A stretch of DNA of 64,000 nt, from positions 6,341,168-6,405,167 of the forward strand of contig VCAZ01000015.1 in the NCBI GenBank assembly GCA_005784505.1, in the 5' to 3' direction. How positions within the stretch are numbered: position 1 is the stretch's first letter; each line of letters starts with the position of its first letter. Source of the DNA: Bagarius yarrelli. Its lineage: Eukaryota; Chordata; Actinopteri; Siluriformes; Sisoridae. Shown piece by piece: positions 25,871 through 39,080 of this stretch. A program made the position numbers and the translations under genes. The notes beneath the pieces are model-generated. The model was not told the DNA's origin, made no database searches, and saw only the letters and a list, made by a program, of their open reading frames with translations.

Positions 25871-26033
25871 CAGGTGACGTCCTGGACCAGGAAGTAACAC
25901 TATGCAAAGACAAGCAGCAGTGTGCCTCAGCCAGCTCGCGTTTAGCAAGTCAGGGGTTATGGAAGAATGCTATATAAGACCAGGTATCGCAGATGGTACG
26001 TACTTTGGCCTTGGCTAAAGGAAAGCTCTCACC
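25871..26033 (+). promoter_or_regulatory. TATA-type promoter-like block, possibly a retroelement end
   Basis: CRE-like words TACGTCA and GTGACGTCC near 25,861-25,882 are followed by TATATAAG (25,971-25,978), and an ATG in good context at 26,034 opens a 62-codon frame I do not recognise. It lies 400 bp from the DIRS-like relic on the other strand, so it may be the regulatory end of that or another retroelement. Confidence 0.25.
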
Positions 26034-26439
26034 ATGCCAAAATACAAGCATAAAAGCAGGCTGGACTTGGATGCTTGGATGTCGCCAATCCACTTGATGG
26101 CAGAAATTGCGACTAAGAACACTGTCTGTCTGTCATTGTTAGGTGTCTATCAGATGCCTCATCCAAAGGTGAGCCTTCCTTGTACAAGAGTCATGTCCAA
26201 TAATGGAAACTTCAGCTCCTAATGCCACAGAGAATCTTAAAACTAGGTGGTCTCTTTCCACTGATTTTCCACCCAAAGGGGTGTAGAAAGCAAATATAGT
26301 CACCACATATGGCATCAGGGTGGAGGGTGTTAGACCTAGCAAGAACCATTCCTGCAGTACTGAATCAGTTGGGCAGGTAACTGGATCCTGTTCTTTGTCC
26401 CTACACCAGAAGATGAATTGGTTCTATTTTACTAAATAG

Positions 26440-26950
26440 AGATTGAAGTACCATCTCCATGACCTTGGCCGAGAGACGCCGTGCTAGGGTTGCGCCCACT
26501 CAGAGGCAATGCCCACAGCTTCCATAGCTCCATAGCTTACAGACCGCTGAGTCGAGTTTGAAATCTGGCCCTCAACAACCGCTTGTGGGCAAGCTTTTTT
26601 ATTCTCAGCCGCCCAGTCTATTTTTAACTTGGCAGAGGCCCTAGTTATCACCTCCACCAGCTCCTCATATGCTGGGGAGTATGGTGATAACTCCACATGC
26701 CCCTCTATTCGCATTGCCTCCCCCTTCTCAGAGGAGGAAAGCTGAAGAAGAATCCGCTGAGCAGGATTTCTCTGCCAGTTCGAGGTCCGCAGGGCTCGCG
26801 GTTGGGGAGCGAGATAAGGCCAGGCCTGTCTTGTGCGCCACAGCTTAATCTGCCTGGAAGCCCCAGTGCATCAGCCTGCGCCGTGCCTTGGCAACAGCAG
26901 GGCCTAAGTCACAGGGAGTCAGTGTCTGACCCTCCTCATTGAAGAGGGCT
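26440..26950 (-). pseudogene. DIRS-like retroelement ORF1 fragment
   Basis: The minus strand encodes a 76-residue frame with SPYSPAYEELVEVITRASAK followed by LKIDW. This closely resembles the start of the conserved part of fish DIRS-type ORF1 (gag-like) proteins as I recall them. Upstream frames on the same strand are interrupted by stops. No reverse transcriptase or tyrosine recombinase is seen beside it, so this is a short relic. It could belong to another retroelement class. Confidence 0.4.
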
Positions 26951-28129
26951 AGACATGAGCAGAGCACACACTTTGCTCCAGCCCCAGGCAGCTAACATAC
27001 TGCAGATGTGTGTCTGTGCCGGAAATGAATTTAGGATACACACCTTGCCTAAAGTCCTGCTTATTTTCTGCTTTCTTTAACTTTTTGGCATACCTATTTT
27101 TGTTGGGTTTTTTTCACACGTGCTGAAGAAAGAGTTTTTCTTCGATGACGTCACCCGCGATTCGTCGGATTACAAACATGCTTCAGGTCAAAGGATTTTG
27201 AAGCATTTTGACACAGTTTGAGTTCCTGAAGGGGACAGTTTAGCTATCGTTTGGTATTCATTTAGGATTTTGCATTGTAGTGGCACTGGTGTGAGGTCTG
27301 TTATCGGTGATTGAGTTGGAAAAGAATCAACTCAATCTGGCAACTCTGAGGTTCATTTAATAAACCAGAATGATTTGCTTTCAGTCATTACCTGTTGGAA
27401 AGGATGTGCATGAGAGTAATGTCACAATCCATTAAAATATGCACATCTCTACAATAAAACACAGCTGAATCAACTCTAACTGTTGATTTAGTGAATTGCT
27501 GTCCATATTATTACAAACACTTGTATACTGTACATGCTTGTTTGTGCAACTATCCAATTATTGAATCACCCTTGCGTGAAGATAAAGATAGAGGCTAAAG
27601 GATTTAGTTTATGTTTACATAAAACATCTGAACAGGCCTAGGGGATGTGATCTAAGTGACTTGTGCAGATTTTCACACACAATATATACTCTTTAAAGGC
27701 CACACACAGTGTACAAAAGAAGACATATCCAGTGAGGAGTAGTTCTGTGCATAAAGACAACTGGCTGTTGAAGAAAGTTAAGATTTGAGCTGTCGGAAGT
27801 CTACGGAAACTCACATAACGACTTTAAACCTTAGCAGAACAGCATTCATTGTTAAATCTTTGACTACAACAGCAAAGGAAAATAATAAACTTTAAATTTG
27901 AGTTGAGAATGAATTATTGTTCCAGCCTGTCATACTGACACATTACTATGTGCTGAGAAAGGGATTTGGACGTATAAAAGGTTAATTATTAAAATCACAC
28001 AATCTGGTGTCACACAGGATAGGGTTCCCTTTTAGACTTGGCTGGATATCATCATGGCATTTTCCCTGCCACCATGGCTTGTTTTTTAGGGATAAATTAA
28101 TTTATTTATAATTTCTGAATTCACTTATG
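26951..28129. other. No gene seen
   Basis: The left 250 bases may still belong to the DIRS-like element (GATGACGTCACCCGCGATTC at 27,144). The remainder has nothing recognisable. Confidence 0.45.
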
Positions 28130-28455
28130 GTGGCATGGTGGCTTAGTGGTTAGCACTGTTGCCTCACAGCAAGAAGGCCCACGTTCGATATGTGGAGTTT
28201 GCATGTTTTCCCCGTGCTTGCTTAGGGGTTCTCCGGTTTTCTCCCACAGTCCTAAAACATGTATATTAGGTTGATTAGTGATTCTAAATTGCCCATAGAA
28301 GTGAGTGTGAATGTGTATGTGGCCCGATGATGGACTGGTGAACTGTCCAGGGTGTACCCCTCCTACCTTTCGCCCTTTCAGGGACGGCTGGGATAGGCTC
28401 CAGAAGAACCCCTTGCCCCCGAATTAAGGCTTAGGCGGGTATAGAAGATATATAG
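28130..28455 (+). mobile_element. DANA/Mermaid-like SINE
   Basis: GGCATGGTGGCTTAGTGGTT, TGTTGCCTCACAGCAAGAAG and CCAGGGTGTACCCC lead to GGCTGGGATAGGCTCCAG near the end. Same family as 13,114. Confidence 0.92.
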
Positions 28456-29698
28456 AACTATTTATTTCTGTAAAGTTCCTTAGTTAGAAACAGTTGGAAA
28501 AGATGATAAATAACGCTATTCAATTATGCAATCAGTGTAACAACTGAGAAATATTTTTGTCTCCTTTTTTTTCCTGTCTAACAACAGATAAAGCCTGCCA
28601 CGATTACAGCGAGCAGAGTTTTTCTACTATTAGGAAAATGATGTTGTAAATGTCATTTTTAAAATTTCGTAGTGGTGCTAGAGGGATATTTATGTAAGTC
28701 ACTTCTGCAATAGATTTTGCCCTGTGTTATAGCCAGTACATGATATCATCACTACCAACAGGGGCCGACAGACCATCTGGCAGACCAGGCATTTTCCTTC
28801 TGGCCTGACATACATGTTTAATAAGTGATGGTTCGACGGTGAGCCTGAAGTGTTGGTCCAATGTCTCCTGCGCCCCAGTTGTGATTGTTTAGAGTGGGCC
28901 GGTTTGGTCTAAAATGCGGTTGATTTTTTTTCTCCCGGTTCAGTCCTGGCTACCACAAATAATTCATTATTGTTTGCAGACTTGTTTTAACATTGCAGCT
29001 ATTGATCATAACTGGCATTATAAGTCTTAACATTTCTTTCCCACTGCAGTCATGCTTCACTGCTCCCACAGGACACTACTGACAAACGTCTTCAGTTCAT
29101 AACAATTTTACATAAAAAAAAAAAAATATATTAAAATCATGGTAATTTGTTTAAACCAGGACTGCCAAGGTCTCTCATCAGAGGCAGTGATGTAACCCTG
29201 AGACTCATTGAAACATGAGTGTTAAAAATGGGAATGTGCTTTATTTTCCCTGGAAGAGGATTATGCATGCAGAGACACCGGCTAGGCCTTGTGTTGGCAC
29301 GGTACAGATATGGAGGTCTTTTGAACATGCTGCCATGCAATAAGTAATCTAAGATCATTTGGGCAAAGCTGTCAGCCTGTCATGCATATACAGCTCCAGA
29401 CAGTGGCACAATTAAATAGCGAAAATGTTGCTGCAGATTTAATTTGCACCCATGGGAAAGCGTTGTTTGAATCGGTGAAGCGATTTCAGAAGCCGCTCGT
29501 ATAATGCTGTTTAGTTGATCTTCTGTACACATTAGGGAATGAATGAGCTCATGAGCTTTAAATAGAGAATATAAAGATGACATTTGAACTTACATATAAA
29601 CTAAAATACTTGTATCTCTTCTATTATAGTTCAAAACCAATGGTAGGATAAAGTAGACACAAATACAGAAACAATGAGTTTCTATGGAACAAAAAGTG

Positions 29699-29945
29699 GG
29701 ATGGTAGTGGAGCAGATAGCATTGCCACCTCACAGCCTTAAGGTCATAGTGTTACAGCCTGTGTGCATTTTCTTTGGGTGCCTTGGTTTTCTGCAGATTT
29801 TTTTCTTCCACTCTGTGGATTTCTATAATAAACTGCAGTGTGCCCTGCAATAGACCACCCATAACGGGTATATTATTAGCTCGCACACAGTGTTCTTGCA
29901 ATCCTGATAAGGATCACAACTTTACCTCAAGTGGATGAGATGATT
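29699..29945 (+). mobile_element. Degraded DANA-like SINE
   Basis: ATTGCCACCTCACAGCCTTA, GTGTGCATTTTCTTTGGGTG, GGTTTTCTGCAG and TGGATGAGATGATT echo the family, with many changes. Confidence 0.6.
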
Positions 29946-30779
29946 TGGTTATTCTAAAGTATTCCTAGTCGTACATCTTGGTTATGTGTATAAAACCCCG
30001 TGCCCAGTGCCTAATTGATACCCCTTGAAAGACTTGAGCTAATATTAACCCTTTCATAAAGTGTTGTACATGTCTGGCTGGAATGAATGAAATATCTATT
30101 TATGTTGGAATCCTGCTGCGCAAGTAGAATTTTCTGTAGCTATGAATGGAGGTTGGTGACAGACTAGTCTGCTTTCCGGTTGCTCCTTAGCCATGTAAAC
30201 AAGATCCCTGCTGAGATGGGACACAAAATTAAATACACGTCTGCTTCAGCCTAGAAGAAAGTATTAGACAGATGTATGGATGGTTAGACACACAAGCAGC
30301 CTGTCATGAGACCACAACTACAGGACCTGATCTCTGTGGAACTGACAGCAGGAACTGACCAAACTGGTGTCCTAAAGCTGTGCAACTGTGCAACTTTGGC
30401 AAATCTAAAAAGATTTCTATAATCCTTTGCTTAAATCTGTTGTCTTTGATCGCTAGTTTGACAGTCGATTAATGGCTGATTTGTCAGATTTCAGACACTA
30501 GCCTGCAGAGTTACGTCTTCTACGATGACCATCAAACTAAAAACCAATAAGAGCGCTGACAACAATTAGCATGACAACTACAAACCATTTTAGGAAAATA
30601 TCAGGTGGACAGCACAGCAAAAAAACCATATTGAGTTATGGAGGGAATGGTGTTTTCCTTCATTGAGTTACGGAGGGTTATGGTGTTTGTATGATGTGTC
30701 ATCGCTGCTGTTTGTTTGCTGCTAGCTACTATTTAGTGAGAGAACGTGGGTTACTGAGTGTGTCATAGATTAATAAAAC

Positions 30780-30967
30780 ATTTACATTATTTGGCAAACG
30801 CCCTTATTCAGAGCAACTTACATTTATCTGAGCAATTGGGGGTTAAGGGTCTTGCTCAGGGGCCCACAATGGTGGCTCGATGGTGCTGGACTTTCTGGTG
30901 CTAGGAATCGAACCCTGGTCTTTCTAGGAGCAGTCCAACACCCTAACCACTAAGCCACCACTTCTCC
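30780..30967 (-). mobile_element. SINE family A
   Basis: Near full-length minus copy, with GGAATCGAACCC (box B) and CCACTAAGCCACCACTTC (box A side). It has a small internal duplication, CTGGACTTTCTGGTGCTAG. Confidence 0.9.
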
Positions 30968-31876
30968 AGAAAACTTAGTGCAAGTCTTCTTGTGTGCATG
31001 TGTAAATGTGAAATCAGTCCAATCAGAAAGCGATATGTCACGAGCATGGTGCATCACGGTAACATAAGGTGGTGGAAAGGAAGTACAAAAGGAAGTACAC
31101 TAGGAAGTACAAAGAGAAGCGTCCAGGTAAGCGACGGTAAGGTAGGCATTTGCAAATGCCTTGACATTGTAAAAACATTAACAAAGATTAATTGTACTTA
31201 ATTTATGTGGCAAAAACTATAAAGTGTAATTTTACATTTAATTATTTACATTTTAAAGCAGATTATATTTCTCATCTATCTAAAAACTGTTTTTCATCAT
31301 CGTCCAGTCCTAGATTTCGAACTGGACTAGCCATTCTAACTTTCTGCAAACGATGTTTTTTTGTCTTCATGAAAATCCCAGAAGAAAATCCTAGCAGGTT
31401 CTGAAATGGTCAGGAGAGCCTACCAGGCACCAAAAGATCATGTTTTGTTTTCCAAACATTTCGATGGTTTATGCCATCATTAGCTGAATCTCTTGACTCC
31501 TATCTGCATGATGTTATGCACTGCACTGCTGAGACATTATTGGCTGAATGGATAATTGCATGAGTGTGCAGATGCACAGTTGTTCCTGATAAAGTGGATA
31601 GTGAGGGTATACTGATATAAAAACTCAACAGCACTACAGGCATAGGGTTACAGCGTGTAAATTTATCATCACCTCTGATTTGCCACAAGTCAGGGCTTCA
31701 CCTGATGGCCTGATGTTTTGCACCTGCTGTGAAAAAGGTTGTCTTAAGATTAAGTGCTTGGGCAAAATACAAACACAGCGCTATTCAGGAAGCATGCAGG
31801 AATGAGGACAGTGAGTTCTTCCTCAGTATAATTCAGGAAAAAAGTAGAACTTTCAAAAAAAAAAAAAAACACTTCA

Positions 31877-32311
31877 CGGCAGTTCGGCCACAAAACAGTG
31901 GTACATTTGTCCCAAATAACAAACTTTTCGAGATACGAGATGCCGGCCAATTTTTTGCCTCGAGTTGCAAGCCAAAATTTGGGTTACAGGACATCTTCAG
32001 ACACCCGACCGCTAGTTGCCGTAGCGAATGCCACAGTGAAGCTGTACATTATAATTAATAAAACCAGTTTATTGCAGTACATTCTATTGGATTGTTTTTT
32101 ATACAATATTCGGTATCTATAAGTTTATTTTTCTTATTCAATAACATAAAACAAAAAATAAATTGTGGTGTTTTTTGGGAGACCTGGTACGAATTAATGG
32201 CAATTCAATTCATTTTAATGGGGAAAACTGATTTGACATACAAGTAATTTAAGTTAGGAGCTCCATCACAAAACCGATTAAACTCTTAATCAAGGCACCA
32301 GTGTATTTGGT
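31877..32311 (+). mobile_element. MITE-like repeat, copy 2
   Basis: Same family and orientation as 23,520-23,997, with the inner palindrome-like words CGAGATACGAG (31,930) and AAACTCTTAATCAAGGCACC near the right end. Preceded by an A13 tract at 31,857-31,869. Short open frames here are chance. Confidence 0.65.
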
Positions 32312-33863
32312 ATCAAGTACTATAACTTTGGTTTAAGCATTGCACCGCGTATTCCAGCAAAACCTGTGTAAAGAAAGCAGAGCTGTTTTTCAAGACAGAA
32401 CTTGTTGCTCAGATCTTTCCTTACCCTGACTCCACAACCTGACCTAAGAACACATGTTGCAGCACAAGGAACAAATTTAAAAGCATTTTGTAAGGTTGTG
32501 AAAGAAATGCCCAGAAGAGAAACACAAACAAGGAAAAACATGTATATTACGAGTAAGAGACCTAGAAAAATGGAAAAACATGGTAGTGAACAACACAGGA
32601 AAAATGTACAGTCCAGTGCTACGACATCGAGTGTGATGAACAGACTGACTCCCTCTCCACTGATGTTTGCTTTTGTCCAGACTATTTTTTTAGCCATATA
32701 TTGAAAAAAACAATGTCAACATCATCCTTGAACACTGCCTAATCGGTGTTTAATAGCACTACCTGTGTACATAAGTCCCACACTGCATTCCAGACATTCT
32801 TTTTATAATACTGGTTTATTCTGCTTTTTGTTACCCGAACTAGTGTGTCTGATTCATGTTTGATGTTCAGCATAGTGCTTTTCGATGTGATTCATTATTA
32901 AAGTATCCAATAAATTGCTTAACTTTCTACCTGATCGGTATCGCAACGGTTTGTATCAGGGTATTAGTCCTTGAGAAATGGAACAAACAAAATTTGTTGG
33001 ACAAATTTGTGGGACAGTGTGTAACAGATACTCAAACTGGATGTAAAATCGAATTCTATTTCTATCTCTTGTTGAAGCAATTATGAACTTGAAAGATGTA
33101 GGAGAGGTTTTTGCAGATTTTTTATCTTTATTAAGATACTTAATGTTCAATACGCAACATTAGCGCACACAAGAGCAAACAGTAACAAACTTCTTAAACA
33201 AAAGTACTTACCCACCCACATATGGCAAAACAACTTTGATTCTGTGAAAACTTTGTACTCCTTGTGTACATCACTGTTTGCCAGTCAGTGGCTTAGTGTA
33301 GATTCTGACCTTCGTTTTTCCTTTTATGCGTTACATCCATACTGGGATTTGTGATTCCTTACATCAGAATCTCATACTTGCATTAAAAAAAATATTTACT
33401 GTATGTCGTAACCAGTTTTATGTTTGTTATAAATGTTATATAATTACTTACATGGCCACCCCAGCCACCGAGAATGAAAGGAATAATGGCGTTCTCTCAT
33501 TTATTGGCTTCATCTTGCCTAAAAATTGTTGTTATAATTAATATTTTTGTTTTCTATAACTTTATAATTCAAATATCAGGAATTTTCCGATCCTGTTCCT
33601 AGCCAGACTCTATGCTCAGCTTCTTATTTTTTACCTATAGTCTCCTTGCTACTCATTGGACTGGCATACATACCCTCACATACTCAAATTTAAATTTAAA
33701 TATAAATTCATATTTTTTTGCCATATACAAAATCATACATAGTTTGACATGCAGTGAAAGGGTTATTATGACTGCTCATGTTTATGTAAAGGTAGGGGAA
33801 GTTTTGAGATAGAAAAAGAGAATTAACAGTTGAATAAAGGATTAACACATTGGTTATTAAGCT
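32312..33863. other. No recognised gene; one block open on both strands
   Basis: 32,320-32,704 is open for 125 codons on the minus strand and 100 on the plus strand. Neither product resembles a family I know, and base composition is ordinary. The rest is AT-rich with short frames only. Confidence 0.4.
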
Positions 33864-34045
33864 AAAATAAGATAAGACAAAATATGGTAAAATAAGCTAA
33901 GCTAAGATAAGATAGGATAAGATAAAGGCATAATAAATTAAGCTAAGCTAGGCTAAAATAAGCTAAAATAAGAAGAATAAATAAGATAAGATAAGATAAG
34001 ATAAGATAAGATAAGATAAGATAAGACAAGGCAAAATAAGTTAAG
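33864..34045 (+). repeat. GATAAG-rich degenerate repeat
   Basis: Irregular TAAGCTAAGA-type words lead into ten or so perfect GATAA units (33,977-34,025). Each AGATAAG is also a full GATA-factor consensus. Confidence 0.92.
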
Positions 34046-34165
34046 TGGGTAGCATGGTGGCTTAGTGGTTAGCACTATTGCCTCACAGCAGCAAGGCCCA
34101 GGTTCGATTCCCTTTCTGTGTGGAGTTTGCATGTTCTTCCTGTGCTTGCTTAGGTTTACTCCGGG
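34046..34165 (+). mobile_element. DANA-like SINE, 5' fragment
   Basis: GGGTAGCATGGTGGCTTAGT, GTTCGATTCC, TGGAGTTTGCATGTTCTTCC and TTACTCCGGGTAAA; cut off where a family A SINE begins. Confidence 0.88.
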
Positions 34166-34170
34166 TAAAT

Positions 34171-34314
34171 TAAAAGGCAGAGGCCCTTATCCAGAGCAAC
34201 TTACATTTATTCAACTAAGAGTTGCTCAGGGGCCCAACAGTGGTAGCTTGGTGGAGCTGGGAATCAAACCCGCAATCTTTGGGTTGATAGTCCAACCATG
34301 AGCCACCATTTCCC
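34171..34314 (-). mobile_element. SINE family A, shortened
   Basis: Minus copy from GGCCCTTATCCAGAGCAACT to AGCCACCATTTCCC. It abuts a DANA-like SINE fragment in plus orientation. Confidence 0.88.
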
Positions 34315-35444
34315 ACGAATCCTTCCAATTTAGGTGCCCAGATTAGAAAATTAAATATTAATGATTGTTGGTTTATTTAATCTAAGTTCCTTACTTAGTT
34401 GATGTATATTGTTATCATTCTATTTTGAATATAAAGTTTAATACAAAAACAAAGGAAGCTGTAGTTCAGTAACAACTTACAGCTGTCACCATGTTGCTCT
34501 CCCCATTTCGGCCATGTTTTGTAACCCTTTCCTACTGGTTAAATTCAGATGAATCCAGATGCCACTCTGAACAGGATACCAGTCTTTAATCCTTTGAGGG
34601 GAAACAGAAGAGACATAAAAAAAGAGATGCGAGATTAGAGGAAATGGTATTGCTTGACATTTTCTTAGGATTTAAACAGTCAATCTCTTGACCACTGCAT
34701 CACCCAGGAACATGTTGAAATGTATAAAGACACCCATTTTTCCTGTGTAGTATTGATTAAACTGGTTAGTTCTGGATAAATACATAAAACCAAGGAACGT
34801 AAGCTAAAAACAGGATATTTATACAAAGGATTTCACACCATTCTATTTCTTTAAGTACTTTTACTGGCATATCAAAATGACACTGGTGTACCACCTGTAA
34901 TTCCATCTTTCCAAATGCACATTAGTATGCTGGTAGTCACTAAAAGTCTATTCGAATATACTTGACACATCTGAGCTCAATGTGACTTTTAATTCAAAAG
35001 GAGGGATGTAAGATTACTGGAGTCCTTCGTCTCAAGAGTAAAACCAGCAAGACAGGCAACTTTAGCCGAAGTCCCTTTTTTCCCTAATCAATGTGACTTT
35101 AATGCCCCTTAGAAAAAAAAAACTAAAGAGATTTTTTTTCTGACTTTTTTATCCTTTTCATCTTAGAGCTGAAGCTAAATTCTTTGTTTTTCTGGCCAAC
35201 GCTGATACGAGCAATTTAAAAGAAGTTATCAGACTACTAACATGTTCTCATTTTTATTAGAATTACTCTAATGATGTAAAGTAATACGGATCTATAATGT
35301 GTTATAATTGTACAATAATACAAAAATATATATATATAAATCACTATTTTTTGGCAGAACATTTTGCCAGAATGTTCAATAGGGAACTAGTCAGCAGTCA
35401 GATAGATTTTTATTATATTTCTATCTCTTGTAGAAGCAATTGAC

Positions 35445-35613
35445 AAAGTGGTGGCTTAGTGGTTAAGGTGTTGGACAGATACAAGAAAGACCAGGGTTTG
35501 ATTCCCAGCATCACCAAGCCACCACTGTTGGGCCCCTGATCAAGACCCTTAGCCCTCAGTTGTATAAATGTAAGTTGTTCTGGATAAGGTGATCTGCCAA
35601 ATGCTGTAAAATG
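35445..35613 (+). mobile_element. SINE family A
   Basis: GTGGTGGCTTAGTGGTTAAG, GGGTTTGATTCCCAGC, TGTTGGGCCCCTGATCAAG and AAATGCTGTAAAATG in order. Confidence 0.9.
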
Positions 35614-36597
35614 CAATTATGAACTTAAACGAGACGTTTGTTGCCATGTGCTCATATTTTCACATTCATCAGGTTTTTTCCAGTGTTTCCGGGGCTATAG
35701 ATATAGTTTACATTAAAAAATACATCAGTAGAGACAACGAAGAACTGTATCATTCGTCTATAGATCCAAACTGTTATTACTCTTCAAATGTGCACCGATG
35801 CAGTTTCTAGTAGGGTTTCTGCTGCTAAATATCTGTAATCAGTAATGAAGCTCTAACTGCACTTGGCCTAGAAGACCTGGAAAAACACTGACAATGATTT
35901 CCATTCAGTCCTCAGACTGCTAAATTTTCCTAAGACCCATATTTTTTTTTTTGTTCAGGTCCGTTTCAGAATGAGTGGATTTGTAAGCTGCTCAGTAAAC
36001 TCAAGTCAGTTGCGTCTCAGGTCAAGGCAAATTATTTTACAAAACAATAATGCACCTACTAAAATAATTTAACAAACTAAATTATTTTGAATTCAGCAAA
36101 CCAAATAATTTGACTAATTACAATGCATTCACAGCCCTACAGTCCTTTTAATAGTATTTAGCCATTGATATTTTAAACGTTTTGAAGTCGCACCGCCAGA
36201 GATGTAATGTTTTTACTATTCTACACAAAATATCTCATATGTCAAGGCACAAAATATTTTTATAGTCAAATGCGGGTTAATTAAACGACAAAAGCAGATA
36301 ATTCTTGATTTACCATCCTAGAGTATTATTCATTAAAACCACCATTAGCTGCAATTACAGCTACAAGTCTTCTAGCAGTGTATGTGTATGTCAGCTTTGC
36401 ACATCTGAATCCTGACATTTACTCAGAATTTAAGATTCAAATTCAATCTCAAGATTCAATAAACTTTATTAATATTAGGAGGAAATTGCTTTGCACTGTT
36501 TGCAACAATTGCTCTCATGAAATTAAAAAGATAGAAGTTAGAAAGAAAGAAGAATGGTACAAAAACAATCAAACAAACGAGTAGCAAGAATAAATTT

Positions 36598-36747
36598 GAA
36601 TGCCTTTATTTTTGTCACATATACTTTTTAAAGCACAGTAAAATTTGTGTCTTCGCATATCCCATCTTAGAAAGTTTGGGGTCAAAGCGCAGAGTCAGCT
36701 ATGATAAAACACCCATGGAGCAGGAAGGGATAAGGGTCTTGCTCTTC
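36598..36747 (-). mobile_element. SINE family B tail fragment
   Basis: Minus copy from GCCTTTATTTTTGTCACATA to GGGTCTTGCTC; the tRNA-like head is missing. Confidence 0.85.
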
Positions 36748-36892
36748 CATATTCTTCAGAGTTACTTTTAGATAGCACTTTGGCTATGATTCTGATTTCT
36801 TTAAGTAGGTTCTCTAACAAACACGGACCCTCTCAATGTACAGGTGTATGAATGTTGATTAATTAACATTGAATGTTGAATTAATGTTGATT

Positions 36893-37013
36893 ATTTAACA
36901 TTTGGCAGATGCCCTTATCCAGAGCGACATACATTTATCTCTTTTATACCACTGAGCATTGTAACCCCGATCTTCCGATTAGCAGTCCAATACCTTAACC
37001 ACTGCACTACCAT
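36893..37013 (-). mobile_element. SINE family A, internal deletion
   Basis: Tail CATTTGGCAGATGCCCTTAT and head TTAACCACTGCACTACCA remain; the middle GGGCCCC region and box B core are lost. Confidence 0.85.
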
Positions 37014-37807
37014 TGTTTATTCCCCACTTATATGGAAGACATTACATCTACACATGCACCAATAGTTGAAGCAAATAAGCAAGCTGAATGTAAAGTAAGT
37101 GTAAGCTACTTACGTTGTCCTCAGTTTGTGTTTCTTTTCTCTAAAACTTAAAAGAGTTTAGAACTTAATATAGAAGGAATCTTGGTAGAATATTACTTTA
37201 GATTTTTTTTCTACACTTGTGCGCATATGGAATCCAGTATATCAATATTTCTTCCCGTAGCCAGTAATGTTTTTGGGGAAAAAGGGAATTAAACAAAGCG
37301 TACTAAGATTGTAATAAATGTTATATAATTACAAGTAATGGGTTAAGTTTCATAGGCTTGCTCACAGCAAAGATTACCAATAATTAATATAATATTTACA
37401 GCACGTTGACGATAGTATGGACAGAACATCGCTGTATCTAATTACACAAAATCATATCATCATATTTTTCCAAACTGCTAGTGACGCAATACTGATATAA
37501 AAGTACCACATACCAAAACAGAATGATGAAATACGCCAATCCTGATATTAAACAGTTCCGAAGTGAAAGAATAAAGTATAACTAACAGACAAGGTGTATA
37601 AAGGTGTAGGGTAGAGAGAGAAAATGCACTCGGTCTGTCTATCCATCCATTCATTTATTTTCTGAACCATTTAACCTACAGAGGGTCACTGAACAACTTA
37701 AAGACTATACCAGTGGACTTGGGGCACAAAAGAGGGGTGAACCCATCAACTTAGTTTACAAAAACTACCAAAGAATCCCAGTTGTAATTTTTGCTTGACC
37801 ATAGTTC

Positions 37808-37997
37808 ACATTTACAGCATTTGGCAGACGCCCTTATCCAGAGCGACTCACATTTATCTCTTTTCTACAACTAAGCAATTAGGGGTTAATGGACCTTGCT
37901 CAAGGGCCCACAGTTGTAGTTTGATGGTGCTGGAAATCGAACCCCAGTCTTTCTGGTATCAGTCCAACACCTTACCGACCAAGCCACCACTTTCCCC
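37808..37997 (-). mobile_element. SINE family A, near full length
   Basis: From TTTACAGCATTTGGCAGACG to AAGCCACCACTTTCCCC, with box B as GGAAATCGAACCCC. Confidence 0.92.
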
Positions 37998-39080
37998 AAA
38001 TGAATAATAAAGACGTCTACTATTTCTTGTGTAATAATACCATTTAAGTAACCACCAGAAGGACAATTAATAAAAGAAATATTCAGATTGTTTAACAGTT
38101 ATACACATGTCATTTGCGCTATAAACTCAATTAGAGAATTAAGGTTAACAATAGAACATTAACAATCCTAAAGCAGTGTCCATGGCATAGAACATACAAA
38201 CCTGTCCTAGCCTTTTCTCTTATTGAGTTCGTTGTTTCATGAATAATTTCATTGATTCATTCTTGATCTTGACATGCAGCTATGAACAGACGGTCAACAT
38301 GATAAGGCAGATGTTTCACTAGGTTTGGCCCATTCCATCTGGTTCAAATGGATTTTACGGATTATTCCTCCTGGACACAGGATGAGTAATTCAACAGCTT
38401 TAAATGCTTCATTCTTCCCATTTCTGTTTGCCAGTGCTTGGAATTAGTTTGGAGGAAAGCTTATTTTAATTACAAGTTGATTCTTCAAATATATTAGCTA
38501 CCAGTGTGCTGCTGTTTTAAGTCAGATGCTTTCAGATGTATGCAATTCCATGCAGAAATAAGCCTCTAGTGCAGCTACTTTCCAGCGCTGGCAACAGCCA
38601 CATTTTTTCTGTATGAACATTCCTGAGATTGTGTATGCGTGCCAACCACCTTACATATCTAATTACAGTTGAAGCCGGTGATCAGAGAAAATGTGGCTTC
38701 ATTTAGAGGTCAGACTGAGTCGGAAAAAAACTGCATTTTGTTTGTGTAGGTTTGACACGATGAATTTTCCATTAAATTTACATTTAATCATTTGACATAA
38801 ATATTTATCCAGTATAGTACAAATTAACCAAGCAGAGAATTTCCAAACGGGGCAAATCGGTGTGGCTGAGATTTGATTGCATTTGAACTCTTTGAACAAT
38901 AGAACAAAGCATTAACCAATTTCTGTGGTTTAATATTTGAGCTTTTCTATTTGTATTAAATGTATCAAAGGTCAGTAAAGATTTAAAGTGTAAAGTAACA
39001 TTTTTCACAATAATAGAATTCATATTATCTTTATATTTTGTACCAAAACTGGGTAAAATTTTTGGTTTATGTTTACCTAA

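Noticed and set aside
32320..32704. A 125-codon minus frame and a 100-codon plus frame over the same DNA
   Set aside because: No family resemblance, no splice or promoter context, and equal openness on both strands argue for chance.
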